Source: BOG-908 sp965198915 (GTDB taxonomy: Bacteria > Pseudomonadota > Alphaproteobacteria > Acetobacterales > Acetobacteraceae). From it: DNA of 64,000 nt. A program made the translations under genes and the position numbers. Shown here piece by piece: positions 43,819 through 53,671 of the stretch; position 1 is the first letter of the stretch, and every line of letters starts with the position of its first letter. The notes under the pieces are model-generated. The model made no database searches. It was given only the letters and a program-made list of their open reading frames with translations, and was not told the origin of the DNA. The stretch is taken from assembly GCA_965198915.1 (NCBI GenBank), contig CBDAQC010000002.1, positions 1,798,001 to 1,862,000 of the forward strand, given 5' to 3'.

Positions 43819-46800
43819 ATGAGAAATCGGCCGCTTTGGACTACCCGGACCGCAGGCGCCTGCCTGGCGGCGTTGCTCCTGCACGCTGCCCTGTCGCCGT
43901 GCACAGCTCTCGCCCAGCAATTCATCTGGCAGAAAACCCATACGTCCTGGACAGCGCGGGAGGGCGCGCCACAGGCGATCACCTCGCTCGCCCAGGCAGC
44001 CGACGGCTCACTGTGGATCGGGTCCAGGAGCGGCCTGTTCAATTTCGACGGCGTGACCTTCACGCCGTTCCGCGCGCCGCCCGGACAGCCGCAACTGCCC
44101 GGCAACATCATACAATCCCTTCTCGTCACCCACGACGGCGCACTGTGGGTGACAATGTACACCGGCGGCATAGCGCGTGTCGCCGGCGGCCGCGTGACAC
44201 TCTACGAGCACGTCGCCAATGTGAGCTTCCTGCAAGCCGACGGATTGCGGGAGGCCCCGGACGGAACCCTCTGGTGCGCCTCACGCGCGACGCTGCTGCA
44301 TTTCACCGGCGGCGCGTGGCATGCGGAAATCCCGGCGATCGGCCACCTCGTCACGGCCCTGACCATCGACAGCGAGGGGACCCTTTGGGTGGGCGAACTG
44401 GAGGGGCTCTACCGGCGCCGCGCAGGCGAGAGCCGCTTCAGCCCCGCCCTGTTCGGCTTGGGCAACATCACAGAGATCAGCCAGGCGCCGGACGGTACCC
44501 TGCTGGTGAGCGACATCATCGCCGACATCGACCGTGGCCGTACGCAGCGCTTCAGCCTGGCCGGCGAAAAGCTCGCAACAGTCGGCGGCAAGGAAGAGCT
44601 GTCCACCATGCTGCCCACCGCCGATGGCGACCTGTGGATGCTGACCCAGGGCGACGGACTCGCCCTGGCGCGCTGGCGCGACGATGCCGCGGGACCGCCC
44701 ACCAGTTCCGATACGTCGAACCAGTTCACCGAGGCGGACGGTCTGGCCTCAAACCGGACGAGGTCGGTGATCCAGGATCGCGACGGCAACGTCTGGGTCG
44801 GCGGCCTGCGCGGGATCGACCGTTTCGCGCCCGCACGGCTGCTGCGGTTCTCCAGAACCGAGACGGACCTCTGGTCGATATGCGACAATACGCACGGCCT
44901 CGTCTGGCTGGCGCTCGGCTTCGGCGCGGGGGCGATATACGCCGCCGATGGCGACCACATTCGCAAGTTCAGCGGCCCCACCGACATCCAGTACGACTGG
45001 TGCACGCGCGAGGACGGGGCGGAGTTCCTCGATCATGCCGGCCTGTGGCAAGTCGTGGGCGGAACGGTCGGACGGCTGCCCAATCCGCCAGGCGTCTCGA
45101 CGTTCTACATCATGCATCTGGCGGAACGAAGCGACGGCACGCTGATCGCGCTGACGCACCAGCCGTCTCCCGGGCTTTGGTTTTTCAAGGATGGCGTCTG
45201 GCAGAAGCATGATCCGCCGGGCGTGGACGTACGCCTGATGGGGCCGTTGAAGGTCGACAGCCAGGGCCGGCTTTGGGCCGGCTATTTCGGTGCGGCGCCC
45301 GTCCTGCTGCTGCAGGATGGTCATGCCAGCCTGCTGGGCGGCGGTGAGCCAGGCATCGGCATATTCCGCCAGATCGCCGAGACGAGCTATGGCATAATCG
45401 CGTTCGGGCTTAACGGCATCGCCGTATACCGCGACGGCGCCTTGCGTATGCTGCCGTTCGAACAGCCGGCGCAGGGCTACGCCGTGACCGGGCTGGTGGA
45501 AGCGCAGAACGGCGATGTCTGGCTGAACGGGTCGCAGGGCATCGTCCGCATCCCCGGCGCCGAAATGAAGGCCGCGATAGGGACAAGCGGCCACCGCCTG
45601 CAATCCGAACCTATCCGCGAGGGAGATCTTGCCGGTCCCAGCTCGTTCGCGGACCGTGGCAATACGGCCGCCATCGATGCACGCGGCAGGATATGGTTCG
45701 CCACGATGAACGGCGTGATCTCGATCGATCCATCGGCTCCGCCACCCAGGCGCGCTCCGCCGAATGTCTCCATACGGTCGATCACCGTGGACGGCGCACC
45801 GCTCGATCCTGCGGGACGCATCCCGGCCGAGCCGCTTTCGATCACCGTGCGCTACTTCGCGGTCTACCTCTCGGCGCCGGAAGACGTGGTCTATCAATAC
45901 GAGCTGGAGGGGCTGGATACGAAGTGGCAGTCCGCCGGTTCGCGCACGGAGGCGGTGTTCGCCCATCTGCCACCCGGGCGATACCGTTTCCGCGTGCGGG
46001 CCTCCGCCGGAGACGGCAACTGGACGCCGCCTTCGGACTCGCTGCGCTTCACCGTCCTGCCGCGCTTCTACCAGACATGGTGGTTCGCCGGCGCAATGCT
46101 TGCGCTGCTGACCGCGGCGACGTGGCTGATGCTGGCCGCCCGGCTGCGTTACCTTTCCGCGGAAATACGGGCGCGCGCCGAGGAAAGGGCGGAGGAGCGC
46201 ATCAGGATTGCGCGCGACCTGCACGACACGCTGCTGCAGGGCGTGCAGGGACTGGTGCTCAACGTTCATGTAGCCGCGCAGAAACTCTCCGCCGACGCGG
46301 ATTCGCGCATCATCCTGGACCGGGCAACGAGGAACGCCGACGTGATGATCGCGGAAGGACGGGATCGCGTCAGCCGGCTGCGCACGGAGCATGTGACGGA
46401 TGCGGGGCTTGTGCAATCGCTGGAGAAGTTCGGCGCCGACCTCACCAGCGCCGGCTCCCCGCGTTTGCGTGTGTTGCGCCAGGGCGGCGACAGGCAGCTC
46501 ACGCCTCTCGTTGCGGAGGAGCTTCTATATATTGCGCGCGAGGCCCTCTCGAATGCCTTCCGCCACGCCCACGCCTCGGAAATCACGGTGATGCTGGAGT
46601 ACGGCGCGCGCAGCTTCCGCCTGTCCTGCGCCGATGACGGTCGGGGGTTCAGCCCGGCGTCGGCCGGGCAGGCGTCCGGACATTGGGGGTTGCAAGGGAT
46701 GGCGGAGCGCGCGGCAAGGATTGGCGGCCGCCTCGATTGCAACAGCGAGCGCCACCGTGGCACCTGCATCACCGTGAGCTTGCCCGCGTGGCGGGCCTAT

Positions 46801-46890
46801 GTGCCCGTCTCCAGGCTCGCCGCCCTATTCGGCCTCGACCGGACCCATGACATCATTGCGCAGCGCTGGCTGCACGGCGGTGAGGTCTGA
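43819..46890 (+). CDS. Reg_prop/Y_Y_Y sensor histidine kinase (HisKA_3 type)
   Basis: About 1023 residues. Signal peptide ending near LSPCTALAQ; then a periplasmic beta-propeller of Reg_prop repeats (AADGSLWIGSRSGLFNFDG, EGTLWVGELEGLYRR, DGNVWVGGLRGIDRF); a Y_Y_Y domain near 673-745 (VVYQYELEGLDTKWQSAG); one membrane helix near 753-775; the dimerisation/phosphoacceptor box ARDLHDTLLQGVQGLVLN (His near 801); and an HATPase domain with GLQGMAERA. This hybrid sensor layout is best known from sugar sensing in Bacteroidetes. ATG at 43819 has GAGG upstream. No response regulator adjoins; the NarL-type regulator at 56566 is a candidate partner. Confidence 0.9.
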   Translation: MRNRPLWTTRTAGACLAALLLHAALSPCTALAQQFIWQKTHTSWTAREGAPQAITSLAQAADGSLWIGSRSGLFNFDGVTFTPFRAPPGQPQLPGNIIQSLLVTHDGALWVTMYTGGIARVAGGRVTLYEHVANVSFLQADGLREAPDGTLWCASRATLLHFTGGAWHAEIPAIGHLVTALTIDSEGTLWVGELEGLYRRRAGESRFSPALFGLGNITEISQAPDGTLLVSDIIADIDRGRTQRFSLAGEKLATVGGKEELSTMLPTADGDLWMLTQGDGLALARWRDDAAGPPTSSDTSNQFTEADGLASNRTRSVIQDRDGNVWVGGLRGIDRFAPARLLRFSRTETDLWSICDNTHGLVWLALGFGAGAIYAADGDHIRKFSGPTDIQYDWCTREDGAEFLDHAGLWQVVGGTVGRLPNPPGVSTFYIMHLAERSDGTLIALTHQPSPGLWFFKDGVWQKHDPPGVDVRLMGPLKVDSQGRLWAGYFGAAPVLLLQDGHASLLGGGEPGIGIFRQIAETSYGIIAFGLNGIAVYRDGALRMLPFEQPAQGYAVTGLVEAQNGDVWLNGSQGIVRIPGAEMKAAIGTSGHRLQSEPIREGDLAGPSSFADRGNTAAIDARGRIWFATMNGVISIDPSAPPPRRAPPNVSIRSITVDGAPLDPAGRIPAEPLSITVRYFAVYLSAPEDVVYQYELEGLDTKWQSAGSRTEAVFAHLPPGRYRFRVRASAGDGNWTPPSDSLRFTVLPRFYQTWWFAGAMLALLTAATWLMLAARLRYLSAEIRARAEERAEERIRIARDLHDTLLQGVQGLVLNVHVAAQKLSADADSRIILDRATRNADVMIAEGRDRVSRLRTEHVTDAGLVQSLEKFGADLTSAGSPRLRVLRQGGDRQLTPLVAEELLYIAREALSNAFRHAHASEITVMLEYGARSFRLSCADDGRGFSPASAGQASGHWGLQGMAERAARIGGRLDCNSERHRGTCITVSLPAWRAYVPVSRLAALFGLDRTHDIIAQRWLHGGEV

Positions 46891-46970
46891 CCTGAACACC
46901 GAACCGCACCCTGGTAGTAACAGGCCGGGCATTTCCTACACCGCCGTTGCAGCCTGTGAAGCGCCCTCTC

Positions 46971-48494
46971 TCACGGCACAGCGCCCGCCGCGAGTTGACC
47001 GGCCGATGTCAGCGCGCCGGTAGCGAAGGCCAGGGCGGCCGCATTGACGAGACACTGCGCGTGCGCACGCGCAACACCCGCCTGCGCGGCGGCCAGGCTG
47101 GTCAGGGCGGCTTCGGCGTCAGTGAACGTGCCCAGCCCGTGCGCATAGGCGTCATGTGCGGCGTCGAATGCCGCCTGCGAAGCCGATTGCAGGCTTGCCG
47201 CGGCACGATACTGCGCCAGCCCCGTATCGAGCTGGTCGTAGGCGAGTGCGACCTGGCGCATGGCCTTGTCGCTCCCCTCTTCCAGCGCGTCCTCGGCCGC
47301 GTCGCGCTGGGACTGCGCCAGGCGGACACGGTTGCGTAGCAGGCCACCCTGATAGAGCGGCCAGTTGAAGCGCAGGAACACGCCGGCTTGCGGCTGCCTG
47401 ATGCCGTCATAGGCCTGTCCATCGACGCTGATCTGGCCGATGTTTCCCTCGATGTTCGCCTCCAGGCCGAGGCTCGGGCGCATTTCCGCGCGCGCGTGGA
47501 CGACGCCCGCCTCGGCTGCGCGCAACCGGCCCAGGGCAGCGACGAGGTCGGGCCGGTTGCGCAAGGCCTGGCGCATCAGCAGTTCCACCGGCGGGGTTGC
47601 CAGGCGGGGGAGCGGGCCGGCGGAGCTGTCCTCCACCGCAAGCCTGGTCGTGGGGGGAAGGCTCAGCGCTTCCAGCAGGGTGTAGTTGGCGTTGTGCTGC
47701 GCCGCGGTCGCGCTGGCCAGGTCGAACACTGCCTGCGCGGTGTTGCGTCGGGCAGACTGGGTGTTGACGACCGTGCCCAGGCCACGGGCCTGCATCGCCT
47801 CCGCCGATCGTTGCAGCATGCGGGCGTTCGCCAGCGATTGCCGCGCGGCGCGGCACTGCGCGTTCACCCCGTCCAGTGTGAAATAGGCCTGGGCGACCGC
47901 AAGGATCAGGCTTTGATGCGCGGCCGTGAACCCGGCATTGGCCGCGAAGGACAGCTGCCGGGCCTGGGCTTCGTCGGCTGCGCGCCGGCCGAAATCCAGC
48001 AGCAGGTAGCGTATCGCAAGCTCGGGCACCACCTCCTCGCTATCGGCGGTTATGTAGCCGCGCGGCGCCAGGTTGCTGGGGAATGGTGCGGCGACGTGCT
48101 GGTAGCCCGCCAGGGCGCTGGCGGTGATCGCGGGAAGATAGGCGGCGCGCGCGATGCCGATGGCCACCGCCGCCTGGCGGGCCTGTTCCCAGGCGATGCG
48201 CGTCTGCTTGTTGCGGCGCTGCGCCAGGTCGATCAGGTCGGCCAGGGAATAGACGTGGCCTGGTTCGGGCGCCGCGTCGCCATCGCGCCACGGCAGTGCT
48301 GCATCCTGCGGCACAACGAAGCGCGGCGCGCTGTCTTGTGACGGCCCCGCATCGCCGTCCGGCTGCCTGCCGGCCGCCTGCGCCTGGATGTCCCAAGGCG
48401 TTTGCGGCGAGGCTGGGGCCAGACCGGTCGTGTCGTTGCAGCCGGCCAGCACGGCGCAGGCCACCAGGGCGAGGCGGCGCGGTCTAGGACGCAT
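46971..48494 (-). CDS. outer-membrane efflux lipoprotein (NodT/TolC family)
   Basis: 507 residues. Lipobox LAGC after a short signal; then the repeated OEP helical arms (IAWEQARQAAVAIGIARAAYLPAITASALAGYQ and, in the second half, RLRAAEAGVVHARAEMRPSLGLEANIEG). Forms the outer-membrane channel of a tripartite pump. Its start overlaps the FUSC gene end by 11 bases, so it belongs to the same operon. Confidence 0.9.
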   Translation of the reverse strand: MRPRPRRLALVACAVLAGCNDTTGLAPASPQTPWDIQAQAAGRQPDGDAGPSQDSAPRFVVPQDAALPWRDGDAAPEPGHVYSLADLIDLAQRRNKQTRIAWEQARQAAVAIGIARAAYLPAITASALAGYQHVAAPFPSNLAPRGYITADSEEVVPELAIRYLLLDFGRRAADEAQARQLSFAANAGFTAAHQSLILAVAQAYFTLDGVNAQCRAARQSLANARMLQRSAEAMQARGLGTVVNTQSARRNTAQAVFDLASATAAQHNANYTLLEALSLPPTTRLAVEDSSAGPLPRLATPPVELLMRQALRNRPDLVAALGRLRAAEAGVVHARAEMRPSLGLEANIEGNIGQISVDGQAYDGIRQPQAGVFLRFNWPLYQGGLLRNRVRLAQSQRDAAEDALEEGSDKAMRQVALAYDQLDTGLAQYRAAASLQSASQAAFDAAHDAYAHGLGTFTDAEAALTSLAAAQAGVARAHAQCLVNAAALAFATGALTSAGQLAAGAVP

Positions 48495-50628
48495 CAGCGG
48501 CGGCCCCGCCCACCGGCGTTTGCGGCAGGACCTGTCGCAGGATGGTGCGCAAGTCCTGGTCGAGCAGGCGGAACCAGGCCAGGCGTGCGGTCAGGTGGCC
48601 AGGTAGGCCCACTGGGCCCTGAGGGGGCGCGGGAAGGCTTGCCGCCACCGTCTCACCGCCGGCGCCGCTGCGAACCCAGTTCGCGCAGCGTTCGAACCAT
48701 TGCGCCAGCGCGTGCTGATGGGCGGCCAGCGTTGCGCGCTCCGGCGTGTCCGGATCGCCCGCGGCCGGGTTCCTGCTCAGGTCCACCAGTTGCGTTACCG
48801 GCACGATCAGGGCCTGCAGCTCCAGCAGCACCGCGGCATCGATGTTGCGGGCGCGGCGCAGGAACGGGCGCTCGTAGATGTCGTTGACCAGCATCGCGCG
48901 GGCCTGCTCGATCGCGGTGCCGAACGCGGCGCGCAAGGCGGGTTCCGGGTCCGCGGCCCCTGCCAGCGTGACCGGCGGCAAGTCAGCAAGGTGGCCGAGC
49001 TGCTCGATGGCTGCCGCTACGGCGCGGCGCACCGTATCCGCCACGCTGACCGGCCATATCGTGGTAAAGATGACTGCGACCACGATGTTGCCGAGCAGGA
49101 TGCCTATAACGCGGTCGCGTGCCGTCTGCATGTCGAGCGTGGGACCGGTGCCCTGCAGGACGGTGAGGTAGAACGCCAGCCCAAGCTGCCACCCGGCATA
49201 GGCACTGCGCTCGCCGCCGCTTGCGATCCAGCCGGCCAGGAACGTGACGCCGGCGAGCACGACCAGCAGGTCCCCGAGATCGGTCATCGCCGGCATGAGA
49301 AGCAGGATCGTGGCGATCCCCAGCGCCGCGCCTGCCAGGCAGCCGGCCAGGCGCAGGGCCGCCTTGTGCAGTGTTTCGCCCACGGTGCCGAGCGAGACGA
49401 AGAAGCAGGTGATGATGCAGGTGTGTATGCCTGGCCAGTCCGTCAGGTCCTGGATGGCGTAGCAGATCATCACCGCGAGCGTGACCTTCAGCGCGAAGCG
49501 GAGATGGGTGGCGTTCGTGAACGCGTCCGGCGCCAGGAAGGGCGGCTTCGTGGAGGCCGCGTCCGCCGGCGCCGGCGTGCCGGGCCGCACGCTCAGTGCG
49601 GAGAGGATCGCGCCCAGCGCGCGCCACAGCTCCGTCAGCACGCGGCCGGCCGCAGGGTCGGCCGGCAGCGCTGGCCCGCTTTGCCCCGCCGCCGCGGGCA
49701 GCACCGCATTGTCCTGCAAGGCGCGCGCGGCACGGCGGCATACGGCAGCGATGGCGCTGGCCTGGTCGGGTGCAAGCGCCCCGGCCGGAAGCCGCAGGGC
49801 CGCCAGGAGCACGAGGCAGAAGCGACTGGTGTCGGCGATCAGCGTGCCGTCCGTGCCGCGCCGGCGCGGTCCGCGGGACAGATGATGCAGCTTCAGCAAA
49901 TCCGCCGTGCCCTCGCGCGCCAGCAATGCCAGCTCGCGCTGCGCGCCCGTTTCGCCCTCGCAAAGCCTGGCCGCCGCAGACAGCCTGGCCGCCAGGGCAG
50001 CATGCAGCAGCACCGCGGGGTCGCGTCCTGTCAGCAGGTTCGCCGCAATGACCAGGATTACCGGCATGGCCACCACCAGCGCCAGCCAGAGCAGGAAATG
50101 GACCAGCGCCTCTTCCGGCGGCAGAAAGACAAGAAGCGGCAACCCGAAATCGGCGACGTTGCCGGCCGAGCCGGATTGTAGCGACAGGCCGAGCACTTCG
50201 TCGCCGAAGGTGAGGCCGTAGGCGATGATGAACCCGCCGGCGAACAGGGCCGGCCCCAACGGTGACACCCGGGCCAGGAACATCGCGGCGCAGGTGATCC
50301 CCGCGACCAGCGGCAGGCGAAACGCCGGTTGCGACAGGCTTGCCATCAAAACCAGCAGGCAGACCAGTATCGCCACACTCACCGCCACCCCGGCCACCAC
50401 CGCTGTCATGACGGTGGAGGCGCGTTCCGTGCGCGAGACAAACAGCACGACATAGGCAGACAGCGCCGGCTCCGGCAGCCGGAACGTCTCCGAGATGGAG
50501 ACCGCCAGCAGCACGAGCACGACCAGGCGCAGCGTGTTGCCGAACCGTCCAGGCGCCGGCGCCAGCTCCCGCCGCAGCAGGGCCAGCACGTCAGGCGGAT
50601 CGCCTTCATCCACGTCGGGCCGGCTCAT
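48484..50628 (-). CDS. FUSC-family inner-membrane transporter (AaeB-like)
   Basis: 714 residues with two blocks of about five membrane helices (N-terminal SAYVVLFVSRTERASTVMTAVVAGVAVSVAILV and C-terminal HTCIITCFFVSLGTVGETLHKAALRLAGCLAGAALG). This is the fusaric acid resistance/AaeB layout; these export aromatic carboxylates with an HlyD adaptor. Starts 4 bases before the HlyD gene ends (ATGA-type overlap). Substrate unknown. Confidence 0.9.
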   Translation of the reverse strand: MSRPDVDEGDPPDVLALLRRELAPAPGRFGNTLRLVVLVLLAVSISETFRLPEPALSAYVVLFVSRTERASTVMTAVVAGVAVSVAILVCLLVLMASLSQPAFRLPLVAGITCAAMFLARVSPLGPALFAGGFIIAYGLTFGDEVLGLSLQSGSAGNVADFGLPLLVFLPPEEALVHFLLWLALVVAMPVILVIAANLLTGRDPAVLLHAALAARLSAAARLCEGETGAQRELALLAREGTADLLKLHHLSRGPRRRGTDGTLIADTSRFCLVLLAALRLPAGALAPDQASAIAAVCRRAARALQDNAVLPAAAGQSGPALPADPAAGRVLTELWRALGAILSALSVRPGTPAPADAASTKPPFLAPDAFTNATHLRFALKVTLAVMICYAIQDLTDWPGIHTCIITCFFVSLGTVGETLHKAALRLAGCLAGAALGIATILLLMPAMTDLGDLLVVLAGVTFLAGWIASGGERSAYAGWQLGLAFYLTVLQGTGPTLDMQTARDRVIGILLGNIVVAVIFTTIWPVSVADTVRRAVAAAIEQLGHLADLPPVTLAGAADPEPALRAAFGTAIEQARAMLVNDIYERPFLRRARNIDAAVLLELQALIVPVTQLVDLSRNPAAGDPDTPERATLAAHQHALAQWFERCANWVRSGAGGETVAASLPAPPQGPVGLPGHLTARLAWFRLLDQDLRTILRQVLPQTPVGGAAADAS

Positions 50629-51644
50629 CGGTCGATCACGATCACCGCGGACGCGCCGACCCGCATCAGAGCCGGGGGCGGGTGATCCACCAATATGCGC
50701 ACGGGGAAACGCTGCGCGATGCGCACCCAGCTCAGGCTGCGCGGCACGCGCGGCAGGCTACCGAACGTCACTCCCTCGTCCGGGCTGACACCCCAGCCCA
50801 GGCTCTCGACCGAGCCAGCAAGCGGTGTCTCCGGCGCGGTCATGACGTAGATCGTGGCCTGCTGGCCCGGATGCAGCTCCGCCAGTTCCGTTTCACGGAA
50901 GTTGCCCACGGCATACCAATGACCAGTGTCGATGATGGTGAAGAGCGGGTGGCCCGCGGAAGCGAACTCGCCGGACGCGCTCTCCAGTCCGGTGATCAGG
51001 CCGTCGCACGGCGCGCGCGTCACCGTCAGCCGCAGGTTGCGTTCCGCCAGCGCCAGGGCTGCGCGGGCTCCGGCCAGCTGCTGCTCGGCGGGTTTTACGC
51101 TGCTGACGCCCTGCCGCGCTTCCTGCGCCTGCTGCCGCGCCTGTTGCAGCGTCAGCTCCGCGGTGCGGCGGGTGGCGCGCGCCTGATCCACCTGCTCGGC
51201 CGTGACGAAGCCGCGCGGCAGCAGCGGCTCCAGCCGCGCCAGCGTGCTGGTGGCCAGAACGAGCTGCGCTTGCGCGCTGCCGATCGCGGTGTTGGCTGCC
51301 TCCGCCTTGCTGGTCTGCGAGCCTACCTGGTTCGAGGTGATCGCCAGCTGTCCCTCGAGCGCTGATACTTGCGCGCGCGCCTGATCACGCTGAAGCCGGA
51401 ACGGCTCGGGATCGATCGTGAACAGCACGTCGCCGGCATGCACGGCCTGGTTGTTGCGTACATCGAAGCTCACGATGCGTCCGCTCACGTCGGGCGCCAG
51501 ATGCACGAGGTCCGCCTCTAGATAGGCATCGTCCGTGCGCGGCCTGCCGTCGATACGCTGGTGCGCCAGGAAAGCGAGCCATACGAAGGCTGCCAGGGCC
51601 GCGACGCTGACCAGCCAGCCGGACAGCTTGCGCGCCCCGGTCAA
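50625..51644 (-). CDS. HlyD-family adaptor (AaeA/EmrA-like)
   Basis: 339 residues: one N-terminal membrane helix (GWLVSVAALAAFVWLAFL), a lipoyl/barrel-hybrid half (DAYLEADLVHLAPDVSGRIVSFDVRNNQAVHAGDVLFTIDP), an alpha-hairpin and a beta-barrel (PCDGLITGLESASGEFASAGHPLFTI). Periplasmic adaptor for the FUSC pump. It follows ytcA-like gene by 4 bases. Confidence 0.93.
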   Translation of the reverse strand: MTGARKLSGWLVSVAALAAFVWLAFLAHQRIDGRPRTDDAYLEADLVHLAPDVSGRIVSFDVRNNQAVHAGDVLFTIDPEPFRLQRDQARAQVSALEGQLAITSNQVGSQTSKAEAANTAIGSAQAQLVLATSTLARLEPLLPRGFVTAEQVDQARATRRTAELTLQQARQQAQEARQGVSSVKPAEQQLAGARAALALAERNLRLTVTRAPCDGLITGLESASGEFASAGHPLFTIIDTGHWYAVGNFRETELAELHPGQQATIYVMTAPETPLAGSVESLGWGVSPDEGVTFGSLPRVPRSLSWVRIAQRFPVRILVDHPPPALMRVGASAVIVIDR

Positions 51645-51647
51645 AGC

Positions 51648-51926
51648 TCAGCCGCCAAACCGGACGAGCCAGATCAGCAGCGCGGCACTGGCCCCTATCG
51701 CAAGGTACACCAAGGGCGCTGCCACGAGATATTCGCCGATGCCGGCGGCGGAGAGCAGCCGGCGGCAGAGCAGGGCGATGACGGCGCCGAGCGCCGCGCA
51801 AAGAAGCCACGCGGGGAAGAACGACCCGAGTATGTTCTGCGACGGCGCCCTGCTGCAGCCGGCGGCGAGACAGGCTGCTGCCAGCGGGAGGGACAAGCGG
51901 GGTGCGCGCATTCTGTTCGGTCTCAT
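51648..51926 (-). CDS. YtcA-like small membrane lipoprotein
   Basis: About 92 residues. A lipobox (LAAGC) after LSLPLAAACLA, then SRAPSQNILGSFFPAWLLC, the YtcA signature, and two membrane helices. YtcA/DUF-type genes head FUSC efflux operons in proteobacteria; the role is unknown. ATG at 51926 or at 51911. First gene of ytcA-hlyD-FUSC-nodT. Confidence 0.85.
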   Translation of the reverse strand: MRPNRMRAPRLSLPLAAACLAAGCSRAPSQNILGSFFPAWLLCAALGAVIALLCRRLLSAAGIGEYLVAAPLVYLAIGASAALLIWLVRFGG

Positions 51927-52139
51927 GTTCAAGACAGGTTCGGGTCCGGCACGAACCAGGCAGGAAGCAGTTCTGTCGAACGGGACGAGATCGTGTCTCT
52001 GCCGGGTCCGCGTCGCCTATGTCTGCCCCTCGGCGACGGGCGATATTGTGGAGTGAGGGTCTCGCTTCTTCTCAAGATGAACAGGCCTTGCCTGCTTTCT
52101 TGCCGGCGCGGAATCCCCCGGTTGGGGGATGGCGGCAGC

Positions 52140-53606
52140 TCAGCCTCCGAGCACGCTCAGGAAATGACGCAGCTTTGCGCGGAACATGTCCTGCTGCGCG
52201 GGGGCGTGGTTTTCCGGCGCTGTCACGTCACGCCGCAGCACGGCCTGGCCGCGTTCGGCCACTGTCTCCAACCCCTCCCGCAGCGCCGGCAGCCGTGCCA
52301 CCGCGGAAGCGATCGCCGCCTTGTCCAGCTTGTAGGCGCGCACCGGGGTGAGCGCCGTGGCCGTGGCGGCGTAAGGCGAACCCGTGATCAGGCCGATGGC
52401 GCCGATCGTCTCGCCCGGGCTCATGCGTGCGGCCACATGCGGCGTCTCGCCGGGCCGTTCGATGGTGATCTCCAGCGTGCCGGCGGCCAGGACGAACAGG
52501 GCCGTGGGGGTCACGCCCTGCTCGATCAGCGTGGCACGCGCCGGCAACCGGATCTCCGCCAGATGCTCGACGATCAGGTCGCGCTGCTGGTCGGCGATGC
52601 CGGCGAACAGCTCCGATTCCGCGATAAGCTGCGCCGGGCCGAAAGGCGCGGATCTGGCGGAGACGGCGACGCCCGCAATGCCGGACGCGATGCCGGCATG
52701 GCGCAGGTGGCGGTGCAGCTGCGTGAACAGCTCGGTGCGGGCACTGGCCAGGTGATCGCCGTCTGCCACGGAAAACCACACCTCGAACATGTTGCCGTCG
52801 CCTTGCAGGGACGTGCAGGCGATGGCTGGCGCAGGGGTCTCGAGCAGCAGCAGGCAGGATCTTATGGCGGCATCGATCACCTCGGTGCAGCTGGCGGGCG
52901 AGGCCGCGTTCTCCAGACGCAGCTCCACCTTGTCCCGGCGCATGGGCGTGGGCAGGCTGCGGTTCACCAGCCGCGCCTTGGCAATGACGCTGTTCGGCAC
53001 CACGGCGATGTTGCCCTCGCCGGTGGCGATCTGGGTGGAACGCCAGTTCACCTGGACCACGCGGCCTTCGATGTTGCCGCCCTCCACCCACAGAAGGTCG
53101 CCGGCCTTGAAGGGGCGATCCAGCCCTACCGCGATGCCCGAAAACACGTCCGCAAGCGTGCTTTGCAGCGCCAGTCCCAGTACGATGGCGAGTACGCCCG
53201 AAGTGGCCAGCAGCCCGCTGATCGGCACCTGCAAGGCGTAGTTGATGACCGCCAGCGTGGAGGCCACGTAGATCAGGCCGGCCAGGAGGTCGGAGATGAT
53301 CTGCGTCTCGCGCGGGCGATGCTCCAGCACCACGGCCAGCCGGATGACCCCTACCAGGCCACGCGCGGCGATCACCCACCACGCCGCCTCCACGAGGCGG
53401 GCCCAGATCTCGCCTTGCGCTTTCGCCGCGCCGTAATCGGGGTGTAGCGGCGAGCCGAGTATGCGCTGCAGCAGGAAAGTGAGGCTGACGAAGACCGACA
53501 GCCGCCAGATCGCCCGGCACCACAGCGGCCAGCGCGGCTGTGACAGGGCGAGCAACGTCGTGAAGCACACCAAAGCAATCGCGACGACAAGGGGCGACGG
53601 GTTCAT
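52140..53606 (-). CDS. MscS-type channel with C-terminal cyclic-nucleotide-binding domain
   Basis: About 488 residues. Several membrane helices, then the MscS pore helix TM3 region (LATSGVLAIVLGLALQSTLADVFSGIAVGLDRPFKAGD) and beta domain (NWRSTQIATGEGNIAVVPNSVIAKARLVN). The last ~150 residues form a cNMP-binding fold (LFVLAAGTLEITIERPG, then MSPGETIGAIGLITGSPYAATATAL). Such bCNG channels may be gated by cAMP rather than tension. ATG at 53606 is preferred. No operon partner is certain; poxB follows upstream on the same strand. Confidence 0.88.
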   Translation of the reverse strand: MNPSPLVVAIALVCFTTLLALSQPRWPLWCRAIWRLSVFVSLTFLLQRILGSPLHPDYGAAKAQGEIWARLVEAAWWVIAARGLVGVIRLAVVLEHRPRETQIISDLLAGLIYVASTLAVINYALQVPISGLLATSGVLAIVLGLALQSTLADVFSGIAVGLDRPFKAGDLLWVEGGNIEGRVVQVNWRSTQIATGEGNIAVVPNSVIAKARLVNRSLPTPMRRDKVELRLENAASPASCTEVIDAAIRSCLLLLETPAPAIACTSLQGDGNMFEVWFSVADGDHLASARTELFTQLHRHLRHAGIASGIAGVAVSARSAPFGPAQLIAESELFAGIADQQRDLIVEHLAEIRLPARATLIEQGVTPTALFVLAAGTLEITIERPGETPHVAARMSPGETIGAIGLITGSPYAATATALTPVRAYKLDKAAIASAVARLPALREGLETVAERGQAVLRRDVTAPENHAPAQQDMFRAKLRHFLSVLGG

Positions 53607-53671
53607 CGCCGCAGCAGACGCGAAGGCCGGGCCCCAGCGCAACCCGGCAACATGCGTAGCGCGGCAGCCGG

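Noticed and set aside
43555..44171. Minus-strand frames over the kinase start
   Set aside because: Shadows of the signal-peptide and first propeller part of the kinase gene.
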